64,000 bases of DNA from Flavobacterium odoriferum (GTDB lineage: Bacteria > Bacteroidota > Bacteroidia > Flavobacteriales > Flavobacteriaceae), in NCBI RefSeq assembly GCF_025499515.1, contig NZ_JAMKFA010000003.1, positions 124,001 to 188,000 on the forward strand, read 5' to 3'. The notes under the pieces were generated by a model. That model saw only the letters and a program-made list of their open reading frames with translations. It ran no database searches and was not told the origin of the DNA. A program made the translations under genes and the position numbers. Each line of letters starts with the position of its first letter. Positions within the stretch are counted from its first letter, which is position 1. This document shows, piece after piece, positions 15,545-24,205 of the stretch.

Positions 15545-17095
15545 TTAATCTTCTGAAATTCCTTTCCAGTTTCTAATAATTTTTGATAAGAAGAAAAGTG
15601 TTAGAATGGCTAAGATAAAATTTATTGAAAACATATGAATTGTGTGATCTCTCATCCATTGATATTCTGGCGAAGTATAATTATAACCAATTCTATAATC
15701 ATAACTTGAAGCATAATGTTCTTGAATTATGAAATAAATTAAAGGAATAATTCCTATGAATGACCATAAAAATAAATTCAATGCAATTCTACTAAGTTGC
15801 AAATTCTTTTTGTTGAAATAAATTAAAAAGAAATAAAATATAATTCCTAAAATGGTAAATAAAATTAAATAAGCATACATATTTCCTACGCCTGTAATTG
15901 CAGTAAAAATACCGTAAACAATATTAATAACTCCAGTTGTAACAACCGCAATTAACCAACTTTTTCCAGAAGTAACTCGGAAAGAAAAAATCAAAATAGA
16001 TAATCCAAAAGCTCCATATAAAAACCCTAAAATCATTTCAATATTAAAAAACGAATCTGTATGTGCTTCAGAAACCGTGTCATACTTTTCTTTTAGTACA
16101 TCTTGTTGTACAAAATATTTCGAATATTTTCGTTCTTCATTGCCAACTTTAGTTGCATAAACATAAGAATTATTATAAGATTCATCGGTTTCGTATTCTT
16201 TCAAATAAGGCTGAATGTATAAAAACTCATCAAATTCAGGCGCTTTGTATACAGCCTGAAACCATTTATCCAAAGTTAAATTAGTGGCTAAATTGTGTTC
16301 TCTAATTAATTTTAAATAATTATCCATCAGCTTTTTAACTTCAGCTTGATTGTCTTGATGTAGCCAATTTTGAACTTTTATTCTGTTTAACGAATCTTGT
16401 TCTGTTGAAAAAACAGTAAATTCAAACGTATTTCTATTTACTAATGAAAATTGATCGTATTTTTTCCCGTTAAAGATGATATGGTCTTTATAGGTGTATG
16501 CAGCAACTGCCTCAACTGCCATACTTTCTTTTTCAGTAGCATATTCAGCTGTATCTGCATCTTCAGGATTATAATTAAGAGCAATTTTATTTCCTAAACT
16601 ATCAATTAATCCGGATGCTAAACTATCAATTTCTGTTTCTCCAAAACTTCCATCAATAAACATATCAGCAGTAGCAATAGTTTTGCAGCGATTGGTTGTT
16701 TCTTCAAGTGAATAATAACTTCTTTGATGTAATTGCTTTCCAACTGAAAATGGTAAATAAAACGTAATCAATAAGGTACTAACGACAAATATTTGCAACC
16801 ATTCGTAAAATAAACTATATTTTGATTTACTATAAAATGATTTTAACGAATTGTTTTTAAAGTAGTTAACTAACCATAAAATAATTATAATTATAACAAG
16901 CAAAACACCAAATAGGATGCAAGTTACTTCAATATCTAAGTTGTTTCTGTTCGAAAAATCGATGGTTCCGTCTAAATAGCCTAAACCAAAAAAGATGAGG
17001 TGAAGTAGTAATCCAATAGCAACCATAGGAACGAATTTTGTGTTCCAAAGCAATGGATATTTTAGTAATAATTTTTTCTGTATATCTTTAAACAT
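15545..17095 (-). CDS. Multi-span membrane protein, probable ABC transporter partner
   Basis: No named family recognised. The 516-residue protein has a hydrophobic segment near residues 24-45, others near 55-75 and 90-110, a large extracytoplasmic region of about 220 residues, and four to five more helices in the C-terminal third (ILGFLYGAFGLSILIFSF, LIAVVTTGVINIVYGIF, AYLILFTILGIIFYFFLI). This two-plus-several helix layout with a big loop resembles ABC-2 type permeases. It lies directly after an ABC ATPase gene (12 bp gap), which supports the role of permease. The cargo is unknown. Confidence 0.7.
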   Translation of the reverse strand: MFKDIQKKLLLKYPLLWNTKFVPMVAIGLLLHLIFFGLGYLDGTIDFSNRNNLDIEVTCILFGVLLVIIIIILWLVNYFKNNSLKSFYSKSKYSLFYEWLQIFVVSTLLITFYLPFSVGKQLHQRSYYSLEETTNRCKTIATADMFIDGSFGETEIDSLASGLIDSLGNKIALNYNPEDADTAEYATEKESMAVEAVAAYTYKDHIIFNGKKYDQFSLVNRNTFEFTVFSTEQDSLNRIKVQNWLHQDNQAEVKKLMDNYLKLIREHNLATNLTLDKWFQAVYKAPEFDEFLYIQPYLKEYETDESYNNSYVYATKVGNEERKYSKYFVQQDVLKEKYDTVSEAHTDSFFNIEMILGFLYGAFGLSILIFSFRVTSGKSWLIAVVTTGVINIVYGIFTAITGVGNMYAYLILFTILGIIFYFFLIYFNKKNLQLSRIALNLFLWSFIGIIPLIYFIIQEHYASSYDYRIGYNYTSPEYQWMRDHTIHMFSINFILAILTLFFLSKIIRNWKGISED

Positions 17096-17107
17096 AATTT
17101 TATTTTT

Positions 17108-18250
17108 TTAGTTCACAAAAAAGCGACGAGTTGAATTTGAAATATTTCGCATATAAGTCATTGGAATCGATTGGTTTATAACCACTTTTAAGAAATCGTT
17201 CATTTCAATTTTTTCTGGAAAAGTTACAATAAATGTTCCGCCATTTTGTTCTAAAGAAATTACTTCTAAAGATGTAAAAGCTTGTTTTAAATCGCTTAAA
17301 TTCAATGAACTTTCGAATTCGATAATGCAATTTTTTGCCACATCATTTTCTGCATTCAAATTCTTTTGTGAACCACGTTTTAAGAAAACCACTTGATTTG
17401 ATGTTTTTTCCACTTCATACAATTGTTGCGAACTCAACACAATAGCGATTGGTCTAAAAGCCGAATTTGCGATGTTTCTAAAATCGTCTAAAATCGTTTG
17501 TTGTGCCAAAATATCTAAGTTAGCCAAAGGTTCGTCAATCAATAAAATCTTAGGTTTTCTAAGTAACATTCGAGCCAATTCAAAACGCATTTTGTAACCA
17601 GAAGATAAATTATTCCAGTAATGGTTTCTAAATTTTCGCAATCCTAAACGCGTGATTACTAAATCGACTACTAAATTATTTTCTTCTGGCGAATAGCCGT
17701 AGCAACTTGCTGTAAATTCTAAATTTTCGTACATAGAACCGCGCCAAGTGTCAGTTCGTTGAGGAATGTAAACTAATTTTGTTCGCAAATCATACAAATC
17801 ATCATACTGAAATTGATAATTTATGGTTCCAGATGTTGGATGTAATTCGCCACATAAACTACGAAGTAAAGTAGTTTTTCCGTTCCCGTTTTCGCCAACT
17901 AAACCAATTATTTCGCCAGTTTTGATGTCTAAATTTATAGGACCTAACCCAAAAGAAGCATTGTAAACTTTTTGTAGATTTTTAACTGAGATAATAGTTT
18001 GATGATTGTGACATTCTTTTTTACTTAAAAAAGCGTGAAGTTCATCTAATAAAGCTTTTAAGCGTGTTTTTTTATCTTCTTCTTCTTTTTCATTATGGTC
18101 TAACCAATTTAAAAATTCATTGGTTTTGATGTAAAAATCAATGTTTTCGGTATCTAAAGTAAAATCGATTACTCGTTTTATGGTTTGATTGAAGTCGTTA
18201 AATTCGAGAAGTTCTTGAACTTCGTGGAATTGTTTTTCAAATTCGGTCAT
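17108..18250 (-). CDS. ABC transporter ATP-binding protein with N-terminal extension
   Basis: ATPase of 380 residues. About 85 helical residues come first (FEKQFHEVQELLEFNDFNQT, a charged region ending near KKECHNH), then the nucleotide-binding domain. Walker A is GENGNGKTTLLRSL, the Q loop is IPQRTD, the signature is NNLSSGYKMRFELARML, Walker B is KILLIDEPLANLD and the switch region is VLSSQQ (the usual His replaced by Gln). A 70-residue tail follows. It is followed 12 bp later by the membrane protein gene, its likely permease. The unusual switch glutamine deserves a check before activity is assumed. Confidence 0.87.
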   Translation of the reverse strand: MTEFEKQFHEVQELLEFNDFNQTIKRVIDFTLDTENIDFYIKTNEFLNWLDHNEKEEEDKKTRLKALLDELHAFLSKKECHNHQTIISVKNLQKVYNASFGLGPINLDIKTGEIIGLVGENGNGKTTLLRSLCGELHPTSGTINYQFQYDDLYDLRTKLVYIPQRTDTWRGSMYENLEFTASCYGYSPEENNLVVDLVITRLGLRKFRNHYWNNLSSGYKMRFELARMLLRKPKILLIDEPLANLDILAQQTILDDFRNIANSAFRPIAIVLSSQQLYEVEKTSNQVVFLKRGSQKNLNAENDVAKNCIIEFESSLNLSDLKQAFTSLEVISLEQNGGTFIVTFPEKIEMNDFLKVVINQSIPMTYMRNISNSTRRFFVN

Positions 18251-18255
18251 ATATT

Positions 18256-18816
18256 TTATTTTGTAAAATTTCGTTTTAGTAAACCATACATTACGGTATC
18301 AGTAAATTCATTATTATAGTAAAAATCTTCTTTAAAATGAGCTTCTTTTACAAAGCCAACTTTTTGTAAAACACGTTCTGAAGCAATATGTCGTGAATCG
18401 ATAACTGCAACAATAGAATGAAAATTTAATGTATTGAAAGCAAAATCTAATAATGTTTTCACTGCTTCGGTAACATAGCCTTTTCCCCAATGTTCAGGCG
18501 TAATCATATAGCCTAATTCGGTTCTGAAATTTTCGGGTTGCGTTCTGTAAAAACCCATAATTCCGATACATTTATTACTTCCTTTTTCGGTTACTGCCCA
18601 ATTTATATCAAGATTTTCGTCTATTTTGTCGTTGATTATTTTTATATGTGCCAAAGCGCCTTCAGTATCTGTAATTAAAGGTCTTGGAATAAATTTCATA
18701 GTTTCAGGATTACCTCGAAGTACTAAAATTTCTGGAGCATCATCATTGGTTAATTTTCTAAAACGTAAACGTTCTGATTCTAGTATTGGAAAAGGAGAGA
18801 AGTTAAGTTGTAGCAT
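18256..18816 (-). CDS. GNAT-family N-acetyltransferase (RimJ/RimL-like)
   Basis: Acetyl-CoA-dependent N-acetyltransferase of 186 residues. The family motifs are RLRFRKLTNDDA near residue 15, the acetyl-CoA-binding segment ELGYMITPEHWGKGYVTEA, and the C-terminal IDSRHIASERVLQKVGFVKEAHF. Closest in style to RimJ/RimL enzymes, which acetylate ribosomal proteins or small amines. It lies 5 bp before the ABC ATPase gene start and 12 bp after the DUF2238 gene, in one leftward run. The substrate is unknown. Confidence 0.88.
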   Translation of the reverse strand: MLQLNFSPFPILESERLRFRKLTNDDAPEILVLRGNPETMKFIPRPLITDTEGALAHIKIINDKIDENLDINWAVTEKGSNKCIGIMGFYRTQPENFRTELGYMITPEHWGKGYVTEAVKTLLDFAFNTLNFHSIVAVIDSRHIASERVLQKVGFVKEAHFKEDFYYNNEFTDTVMYGLLKRNFTK

Positions 18817-18828
18817 TATTATATTTTG

Positions 18829-19431
18829 TTATTGAATTTGTTTTTGAATAGCTTTATCATGTTTCTTACTAAAGAAAATCAGCATACAAATGGCACCAAT
18901 TGTTGCATATAACATATCAGATTGCGTGTCCCAAACATAGCCTTGTGTTCCTAAAAAAGCATCGCCACCATCACCTGTGCAAAGCGAAACGCCCCATTCT
19001 AACCATTCGTAAGCTGCACTAATTGCCAAACACACCGCAACAATAACGAAGTTAAAGAAACTAGGATTAGAAATCACGTTTTTACGAATAAATAATTCGC
19101 GTGTAATCATAGCTGGAACAAAACCTTGTGCAAAATGACCTACTTTATCGTAATTATTTCGACTTTGATTAAAAGTTTCTTTTATCCATTCAAAAGGTGG
19201 TACTTCTGCATAGGTGTAATGTCCGCCAAGAAATAAAATATAGCAATGAATGAGAATGAAGAAATACGTAAAATTTGTGAATTGAAATTTTTTGTAGGTA
19301 AAAACCAAAATCAATAATCCAATAATTGCTGGAGAAACTTCTAAAAACCAAGTAAAATATTCCTTTGGATTGATTCCTGATAGTATTAGTCCGATGAAAA
19401 ATAATGGTATGAAAACTTGTGGTTGCTTCAT
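18829..19431 (-). CDS. DUF2238 (YjdF-like) inner membrane protein
   Basis: Integral membrane protein of 200 residues, taking ATG 19431 (MKQPQVFIPLFFIGLILSGI). The longest frame begins at 19527 inside the upstream gene. About six helices are visible. The conserved family segment is YDKVGHFAQGFVPAMITRELFIR, then AAYEWLEWGVSLCTGDGGDAFLGTQGYVWDTQSDM near residue 150, with a dense cluster of Asp, Glu and Trp. Function is unknown for the family. It follows the DUF4199 gene by 8 bp. Confidence 0.85.
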   Translation of the reverse strand: MKQPQVFIPLFFIGLILSGINPKEYFTWFLEVSPAIIGLLILVFTYKKFQFTNFTYFFILIHCYILFLGGHYTYAEVPPFEWIKETFNQSRNNYDKVGHFAQGFVPAMITRELFIRKNVISNPSFFNFVIVAVCLAISAAYEWLEWGVSLCTGDGGDAFLGTQGYVWDTQSDMLYATIGAICMLIFFSKKHDKAIQKQIQ

Positions 19432-19439
19432 AGGTAAAT

Positions 19440-19934
19440 TTATTTTTTCTTTAAAATTAAAGCACTTATTAATGAAAAAACAATTCCCAATGGCAAAATT
19501 TCCATGTATGTAAATAAGATTACCCAAATTGGATTTTTGTACATTTCTTTAAAGGAATTCATTTCTTCGGTTACTTTAGTCAATTCATCCGGACTTGCTT
19601 TTGCAATAGCCATATCAGTATAATGTTCTGCAAAATTTGGGAAGAAGTTATACAAAATCACCAACCAAACTAAAACATAAATTGTCGAAATAATTAAAGT
19701 AATCCAGAAGCCTGTTAAAAAAGCTTTTCCAAATGAAATGAATCCGTTACTAGCATTTCTTTGTTGTTTAATTCCTAATGCAACAAATATGAAAGCAAGA
19801 AGCATTCCAGCAAATCCAATCATCATGCTTACTTCTTTTTCAGGATTTGATTTCATGTACATGGTTATTGATATTAGCAATGCCGAAACAATACTACTTC
19901 CAAGTAATCCATTTTTTACAATAATGTTGTTCAT
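19440..19934 (-). CDS. DUF4199 membrane protein
   Basis: Small Bacteroidetes-specific membrane protein of 164 residues with four predicted helices (LGSSIVSALLISITMYM, MIGFAGMLLAFIFVALGI, LTGFWITLIISTIYVLVWLVIL, and the C-terminal IWVILFTYMEILPLGIVFSL). The DUF4199 pattern GIKQQRNASNGFISFGKAFLTGFW is clear. Function is unknown; in some genomes it neighbours glycosyltransferases. It is the first gene of the leftward run to 14.7 kb, separated from clpB by a terminator. Confidence 0.85.
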   Translation of the reverse strand: MNNIIVKNGLLGSSIVSALLISITMYMKSNPEKEVSMMIGFAGMLLAFIFVALGIKQQRNASNGFISFGKAFLTGFWITLIISTIYVLVWLVILYNFFPNFAEHYTDMAIAKASPDELTKVTEEMNSFKEMYKNPIWVILFTYMEILPLGIVFSLISALILKKK

Positions 19935-19972
19935 AATAATTAGTTTTTTGGTTAGTTACTCAAATGTAATAA

Positions 19973-20012
19973 AAAAACACCTAACATCAATTAAGATGCT
20001 AAGTGTTCAACT
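19973..20012 (-). terminator. Intrinsic terminator after clpB
   Basis: On the minus strand AACACTTAGCATC / GATGTTAGGTGTT (one mismatch, one G-T) with a short TTAATT loop, followed by a run of seven Ts. It lies 25 bp beyond the clpB stop and just before the DUF4199 start. Confidence 0.8.
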
Positions 20013-20036
20013 AATCAAATCTATGAAAAAAACTAT

Positions 20037-22640
20037 TTACTTTACTAATTCACTTTCGTTTCTAAAAACCAATTGCCCATCAAAACTGTCTAACAAAATG
20101 ATGCTGTCAATAGTAACTTTACCAGCTAATATTTCTTTTGAAAGTTGATTCAATACTTCGCGCTGAATAACACGTTTTACAGGTCGAGCACCATATTGTG
20201 GGTCAAAACCTTTCTGTGCCAAGTATTCAACTGCTTCTGGTGTTGCGTCCATTGTAATTTGTTGATGCGCCAACATTTTAATAACGCTTTTCAACTGTAA
20301 ACCAACAATTTCTTTAATATTTGCATTTGTTAATGGTGTAAACATTACAATTTCGTCAATTCTATTGATAAATTCTGGTCGAACAATTTGCTTCAATAAA
20401 CCTAAAACTTCCACCTTGGCAGCTTCGGTTGCGGCATCAATTCCACCTTTTAGATTTTCAAATTTCTCTTGTATAATAGCACTTCCCATATTTGAAGTCA
20501 TGATGATAATCGTATTTTTGAAATCCGCCACACGACCTTTGTTATCGGTTAACCTTCCTTCATCCAAAACTTGCAACAAGATATTGAATGTATCAGGATG
20601 TGCTTTTTCAATTTCGTCTAATAATACTACAGAATATGGTTTTCTTCGAACCGCTTCGGTCAATTGTCCGCCTTCGTCATAACCCACATAACCTGGAGGC
20701 GCACCAACTAAACGACTAACAGAATGACGTTCTTGATATTCACTCATGTCGATTCTGGTCATTGCATTTTCATCGTCAAATAAATATTCGGCTAAGGCTT
20801 TGGCTAATTCGGTTTTCCCAACACCTGTAGTTCCTAAGAATAAGAACGAACCGATTGGTTTTTTCATGTCTTGTAATCCGGCACGACTTCTACGAACGGC
20901 ATCGCTTACCGCTTCAATAGCTTCTTCCTGACCAACTACTCTATGGTGTAATTCTTCTTCTAAGCGAAGTAGTTTTTCTCTTTCGCCTTGAAGCATTTTC
21001 ATTACGGGAATTCCGGTCCATTTGGCAACTACTTCGGCAATATCTTCACGAGTCACTTCTTCTTTGATTAAGGAAGTTCCTGCTTGGTTTTCAGCTAATT
21101 GAATTTGCAAAACATCTAATCGTTCTTGAGCTTCTTTAATTTTTCCGTAACGAATTTCGGCTACTTTTCCGTAATCACCATTGCGTTCGGCTTGTTCGGC
21201 TTCAATTTTGAAATCTTCTATTTCTTGTTTTACATTTTGAATATTGTCAACCACATCTTTCTCCGATTTCCATTTGGTGAAAATTTCGTTACGTTCTTCT
21301 TTCAAATTGGCTAAATCTAAGCCTAAAACTTTCAGTTTCGTTTCATCATTCTCACGTTTGATGGCTTCAATTTCGATTTCCAATTGCATGATTTTTCTAT
21401 CCAAAACGTCTAATTCTTCAGGTTTTGAATTGATTTCCATACGCAATTTAGAAGCTGCTTCATCCATTAAATCGATAGCTTTATCTGGAAGAAAACGATT
21501 GGTAATATAACGTTGCGATAATTCGACAGCCGCAATAATAGCATCGTCTTTGATACGCACTTTGTGATGCGTTTCATATTTTTCTTTGATACCGCGCAAA
21601 ATCGAAATCGCACTTTCAGTATCAGGTTCATCGACTAAAACTTTTTGAAAACGTCTTTCAAGTGCTTTGTCTTTTTCAAAATATTTTTGATATTCGTCTA
21701 ATGTCGTTGCACCAATCGCACGTAATTCTCCACGAGCTAAAGCAGGTTTTAAAATGTTAGCGGCATCCATAGCACCTTCACCACCGCCAGCGCCTACAAG
21801 CGTGTGAATTTCGTCAATGAAAAGTACAATATCTCCTTCGGCAGAAGTCACTTCTTTAACTACGGCTTTTAATCGTTCTTCAAATTCACCTTTGTATTTT
21901 GCTCCGGCAATTAATGCGCCCATATCTAACGAATAGACGATTTTATCTTTTAGATTTTCAGGAACGTCGCCATCAACAATTCGGTGTGCTAAACCTTCGG
22001 CAATGGCTGTTTTACCAACACCAGGTTCACCAACCAACATCGGATTATTTTTGGTACGACGCGTTAAAATTTGTAAAACTCTACGAATTTCTTCATCGCG
22101 ACCAATTACTGGATCGAGTTTACCATTTTTGGCTAATTCGTTTAGGTTTTTGGCATATTTGTTCAAAGAATTATAGGTTTCTTCAGCCGATGCCGATGTT
22201 ACGCGTTCTCCTTTACGCATTTCGTCGATAGCAGCCTGCAAACCTTTTTCAGTTACACCTTGATCTTTTAAAATCTGTGCAACTTTACTTTTCGATTTGA
22301 AAATGGCTAAAATTAAATGTTCGATAGAAACGAATTCGTCGTTCATTTTTTTAGCAATAATTTCGGCTTCGTTTACTGTAGTTCCAGCCTCACGAGAAAA
22401 CATAATATCGCCACCAGAAACTTTTGGAAAACTTTGAATCGTACTGTCTAATACTTTTTTGAAAAGCTCCACATTAACGTTGAGTTTTTTCAAAATAAAA
22501 GGTGTTACGTTTTCGTCTACTTCTAAAATTCCTTTGAATATATGTTCGTTTTCAAGCTGTTGTTGCCCAAAACTTTGTGCAATTTGCTGTGCTTGTTGCA
22601 AAGCTTCTTGCGATTTGATTGTAAATTTATTGATGTTCAT
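20037..22640 (-). CDS. clpB: ATP-dependent disaggregase ClpB
   Basis: Hsp100 chaperone that resolves protein aggregates together with DnaK. The 867-residue protein has the Clp-N domain (about 1-145), first AAA+ domain with Walker [14 protein letters not shown] and Walker [16 protein letters not shown], the coiled-coil middle domain (about 400-520), second AAA+ domain with [16 protein letters not shown] and [12 protein letters not shown], and the C-terminal D2-small domain. Pore motif [12 protein letters not shown] and [13 protein letters not shown] are present. Length is normal. Two palindromes GTCAAAATGAC spaced 42 bp apart lie upstream and may be stress operators. Confidence 0.97.
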   Translation of the reverse strand: MNINKFTIKSQEALQQAQQIAQSFGQQQLENEHIFKGILEVDENVTPFILKKLNVNVELFKKVLDSTIQSFPKVSGGDIMFSREAGTTVNEAEIIAKKMNDEFVSIEHLILAIFKSKSKVAQILKDQGVTEKGLQAAIDEMRKGERVTSASAEETYNSLNKYAKNLNELAKNGKLDPVIGRDEEIRRVLQILTRRTKNNPMLVGEPGVGKTAIAEGLAHRIVDGDVPENLKDKIVYSLDMGALIAGAKYKGEFEERLKAVVKEVTSAEGDIVLFIDEIHTLVGAGGGEGAMDAANILKPALARGELRAIGATTLDEYQKYFEKDKALERRFQKVLVDEPDTESAISILRGIKEKYETHHKVRIKDDAIIAAVELSQRYITNRFLPDKAIDLMDEAASKLRMEINSKPEELDVLDRKIMQLEIEIEAIKRENDETKLKVLGLDLANLKEERNEIFTKWKSEKDVVDNIQNVKQEIEDFKIEAEQAERNGDYGKVAEIRYGKIKEAQERLDVLQIQLAENQAGTSLIKEEVTREDIAEVVAKWTGIPVMKMLQGEREKLLRLEEELHHRVVGQEEAIEAVSDAVRRSRAGLQDMKKPIGSFLFLGTTGVGKTELAKALAEYLFDDENAMTRIDMSEYQERHSVSRLVGAPPGYVGYDEGGQLTEAVRRKPYSVVLLDEIEKAHPDTFNILLQVLDEGRLTDNKGRVADFKNTIIIMTSNMGSAIIQEKFENLKGGIDAATEAAKVEVLGLLKQIVRPEFINRIDEIVMFTPLTNANIKEIVGLQLKSVIKMLAHQQITMDATPEAVEYLAQKGFDPQYGARPVKRVIQREVLNQLSKEILAGKVTIDSIILLDSFDGQLVFRNESELVK

Positions 22641-22712
22641 TTTTTAAATTATCTTTTTAGTTTGTTGCTTATGTTCGGAATTGTTCAATATGTATTCCAA
22701 TGTGAAAAATCG

Positions 22713-22765
22713 GTCAAAATGACTGATTTTAAATGGTTTTATATTTGAAACAATGTCAAAATGAC
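22713..22765 (-). promoter_or_regulatory. Two GTCAAAATGAC palindromes upstream of clpB
   Basis: Identical 11-bp inverted repeats (GTCA-AAA-TGAC) at 22713-22723 and 22755-22765, exactly 42 bp apart, which is four helical turns. The proximal copy extends to a 19-bp symmetric site (ATC.GTCA...TGAC.GAT). The position 70-125 bp upstream of the clpB ATG fits operators or activator sites. The protein that binds is unknown. Confidence 0.6.
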
Positions 22766-22807
22766 TTAAAAACTGTCGGATTTGGTTTATTTGGATACTT
22801 CAAGACA

Positions 22808-22840
22808 TAAAAAAAGACAGTATAAACTGTCTTTAATTTT
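22808..22840 (-). terminator. Intrinsic terminator after the lipoprotein gene
   Basis: On the minus strand AAAGACAGT / ACTGTCTTT with loop TTAT or similar, followed by seven Ts. It lies 15-45 bp after the lipoprotein stop codon at 22855. Confidence 0.82.
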
Positions 22841-22854
22841 TAAATAAGTAAAAC

Positions 22855-24036
22855 TTACCTTCTAAACTTATTATTGGTAATAATTCCTTTTAGCTTGGCT
22901 TTTAAATCTTCGCCTGTATCATACACCATTTGTTCATTACTTGGGAACGGAACGGCTCTTCTATCAAAATATTGATAATAATTTTCTTCACAAGCACGTT
23001 TGTCACCATTATAATTGGCGTAGATATAATCAAAAATAAATTCGCTTGTTACTGGGAATGCATCTATTAGTTGATTAGTTCTAAAATCAATATAATCTAC
23101 TTTAGCTGTTACTTGACACGATTTGAATTGTGTAAATTCGTAAATACTAACCGTAATAGTTTTCATGTTATCCACTTTAATTGGATTGCCCAAACTATCT
23201 TTTACTACATTTCCGTTGGCATCTAAAAGTGTTTTAACACCATCTTTGATTTGCTTTTCTTTGATGAATTGTTTTTCTTTTACTTGTTCTGGAGAGATGT
23301 TGATTTGTCTGAAATTTACAATCATACCAAAATCGTAATTGATATTTTTCTGTTTATTGTTGTGATAAACAGTCCATTTATCATTAATTCCATAGGTGCT
23401 AAAATCCAATAAATCATCCTGTAAACGAACTGGAATTACCATATTGGTTTCGTTTTTTGTGTAAACATGAACGAAATCAGTTCCTTTGAATTGAGCTTCG
23501 TCCATTAAAGCACGAACATCTTTATAACCAGGATTTAATTTATCCAAATACGCTAAATCATCAAAAGCTTGTCTAAAATCCATTTTGTTTTTAGAGGCCA
23601 ATAACTTTTTAGCATTAGCATATAAAAATCCCGAAAGATTATTTTTACTACTAATTAACTCATCCGAATAATCGTCCATCGGAAAAATAGCATTTCGACC
23701 TTCTTTTAATAATTGAAGTGGTAAAAGTGGTTTAATACGTTCTTGACGATTGTGTAATTGATTATAAAGATTAAATATTCTTTCGTAGTTAGCCGGATTA
23801 TTTTCTTTGATTAACAAATTCAATGATTCTAAATCGCGTTGTTTTGCTTTTGCGAAGGCTTCTTCTAATAAATAGACATAATCTTGTTTGCCTTTTGAGT
23901 TTTTGTTGGTACGTAAAGCATCTACTGCATTAATGATAGCGCCATCATAGTCACCATTACTTAGCATAGATTGCGTTTGCTTTACACCGCAAGAAAAGAC
24001 GATTAGTGATAAAAATAATAGGGTAATTTTTTTCAT
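22855..24036 (-). CDS. Lipoprotein of unknown function
   Basis: Predicted lipoprotein of 393 residues. The signal peptide ends in the lipobox SLIVFSCG with the lipidated cysteine near residue 16. The N-terminal half is helical and TPR-like (SNGDYDGAIINAVDALRTN, then AFAKAKQRDLESLNLLIKEN). The C-terminal half appears beta-rich (TVSIYEFTQFKSCQVTAKVDYIDF, FPVTSEFIFDYIYANYNGD). The pattern of a TPR stretch followed by a beta domain is common in Bacteroidetes outer membrane-associated lipoproteins. I cannot assign a function. It is monocistronic, with terminators at both sides. Confidence 0.75.
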   Translation of the reverse strand: MKKITLLFLSLIVFSCGVKQTQSMLSNGDYDGAIINAVDALRTNKNSKGKQDYVYLLEEAFAKAKQRDLESLNLLIKENNPANYERIFNLYNQLHNRQERIKPLLPLQLLKEGRNAIFPMDDYSDELISSKNNLSGFLYANAKKLLASKNKMDFRQAFDDLAYLDKLNPGYKDVRALMDEAQFKGTDFVHVYTKNETNMVIPVRLQDDLLDFSTYGINDKWTVYHNNKQKNINYDFGMIVNFRQINISPEQVKEKQFIKEKQIKDGVKTLLDANGNVVKDSLGNPIKVDNMKTITVSIYEFTQFKSCQVTAKVDYIDFRTNQLIDAFPVTSEFIFDYIYANYNGDKRACEENYYQYFDRRAVPFPSNEQMVYDTGEDLKAKLKGIITNNKFRR

Positions 24037-24070
24037 AAAATTAAATATTTTGACAAAGATAAAATTTTTT

Positions 24071-24150
24071 TGGAGCTATGTCCTGCTGTACGTTCTATCT
24101 TTTTGTTTTTAAAGAAAAAACAAAAAGGATGCCACTTCCATCAGGGCTAA
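24071..24150. repeat. Flavobacterial-type intergenic element with perfect hairpin
   Basis: Between the lipoprotein and fahA genes. CTTTTTGTTTTT (24099-24110) and AAAAACAAAAAG (24116-24127) form a perfect 12-bp stem with a 5-nt loop. The outer parts (GAGCTATGTCCTGCTGTACG before, ATGCCACTTCCATCAGGGCT after) match a layout I recall from many flavobacterial genomes. That recollection is unverified; the stem is directly visible. Confidence 0.55.
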
Positions 24151-24187
24151 AAAAATAAAACTCCGAAATCGTCTTTCGGAGTTTTGA
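24150..24187 (-). terminator. Intrinsic terminator after fahA
   Basis: On the minus strand AAAACTCCGAAA / TTTCGGAGTTTT with a five-base loop, followed by ATTTTTTTAG. It lies 20 bp past the fahA stop. Confidence 0.87.
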
Positions 24188-24205
24188 GTATTTTATAAAT
24201 TTGAA

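Noticed and set aside
21899-22231. 110-codon antisense frame inside clpB
   Set aside because: clpB is intact and highly conserved on the other strand; no promoter or family match.
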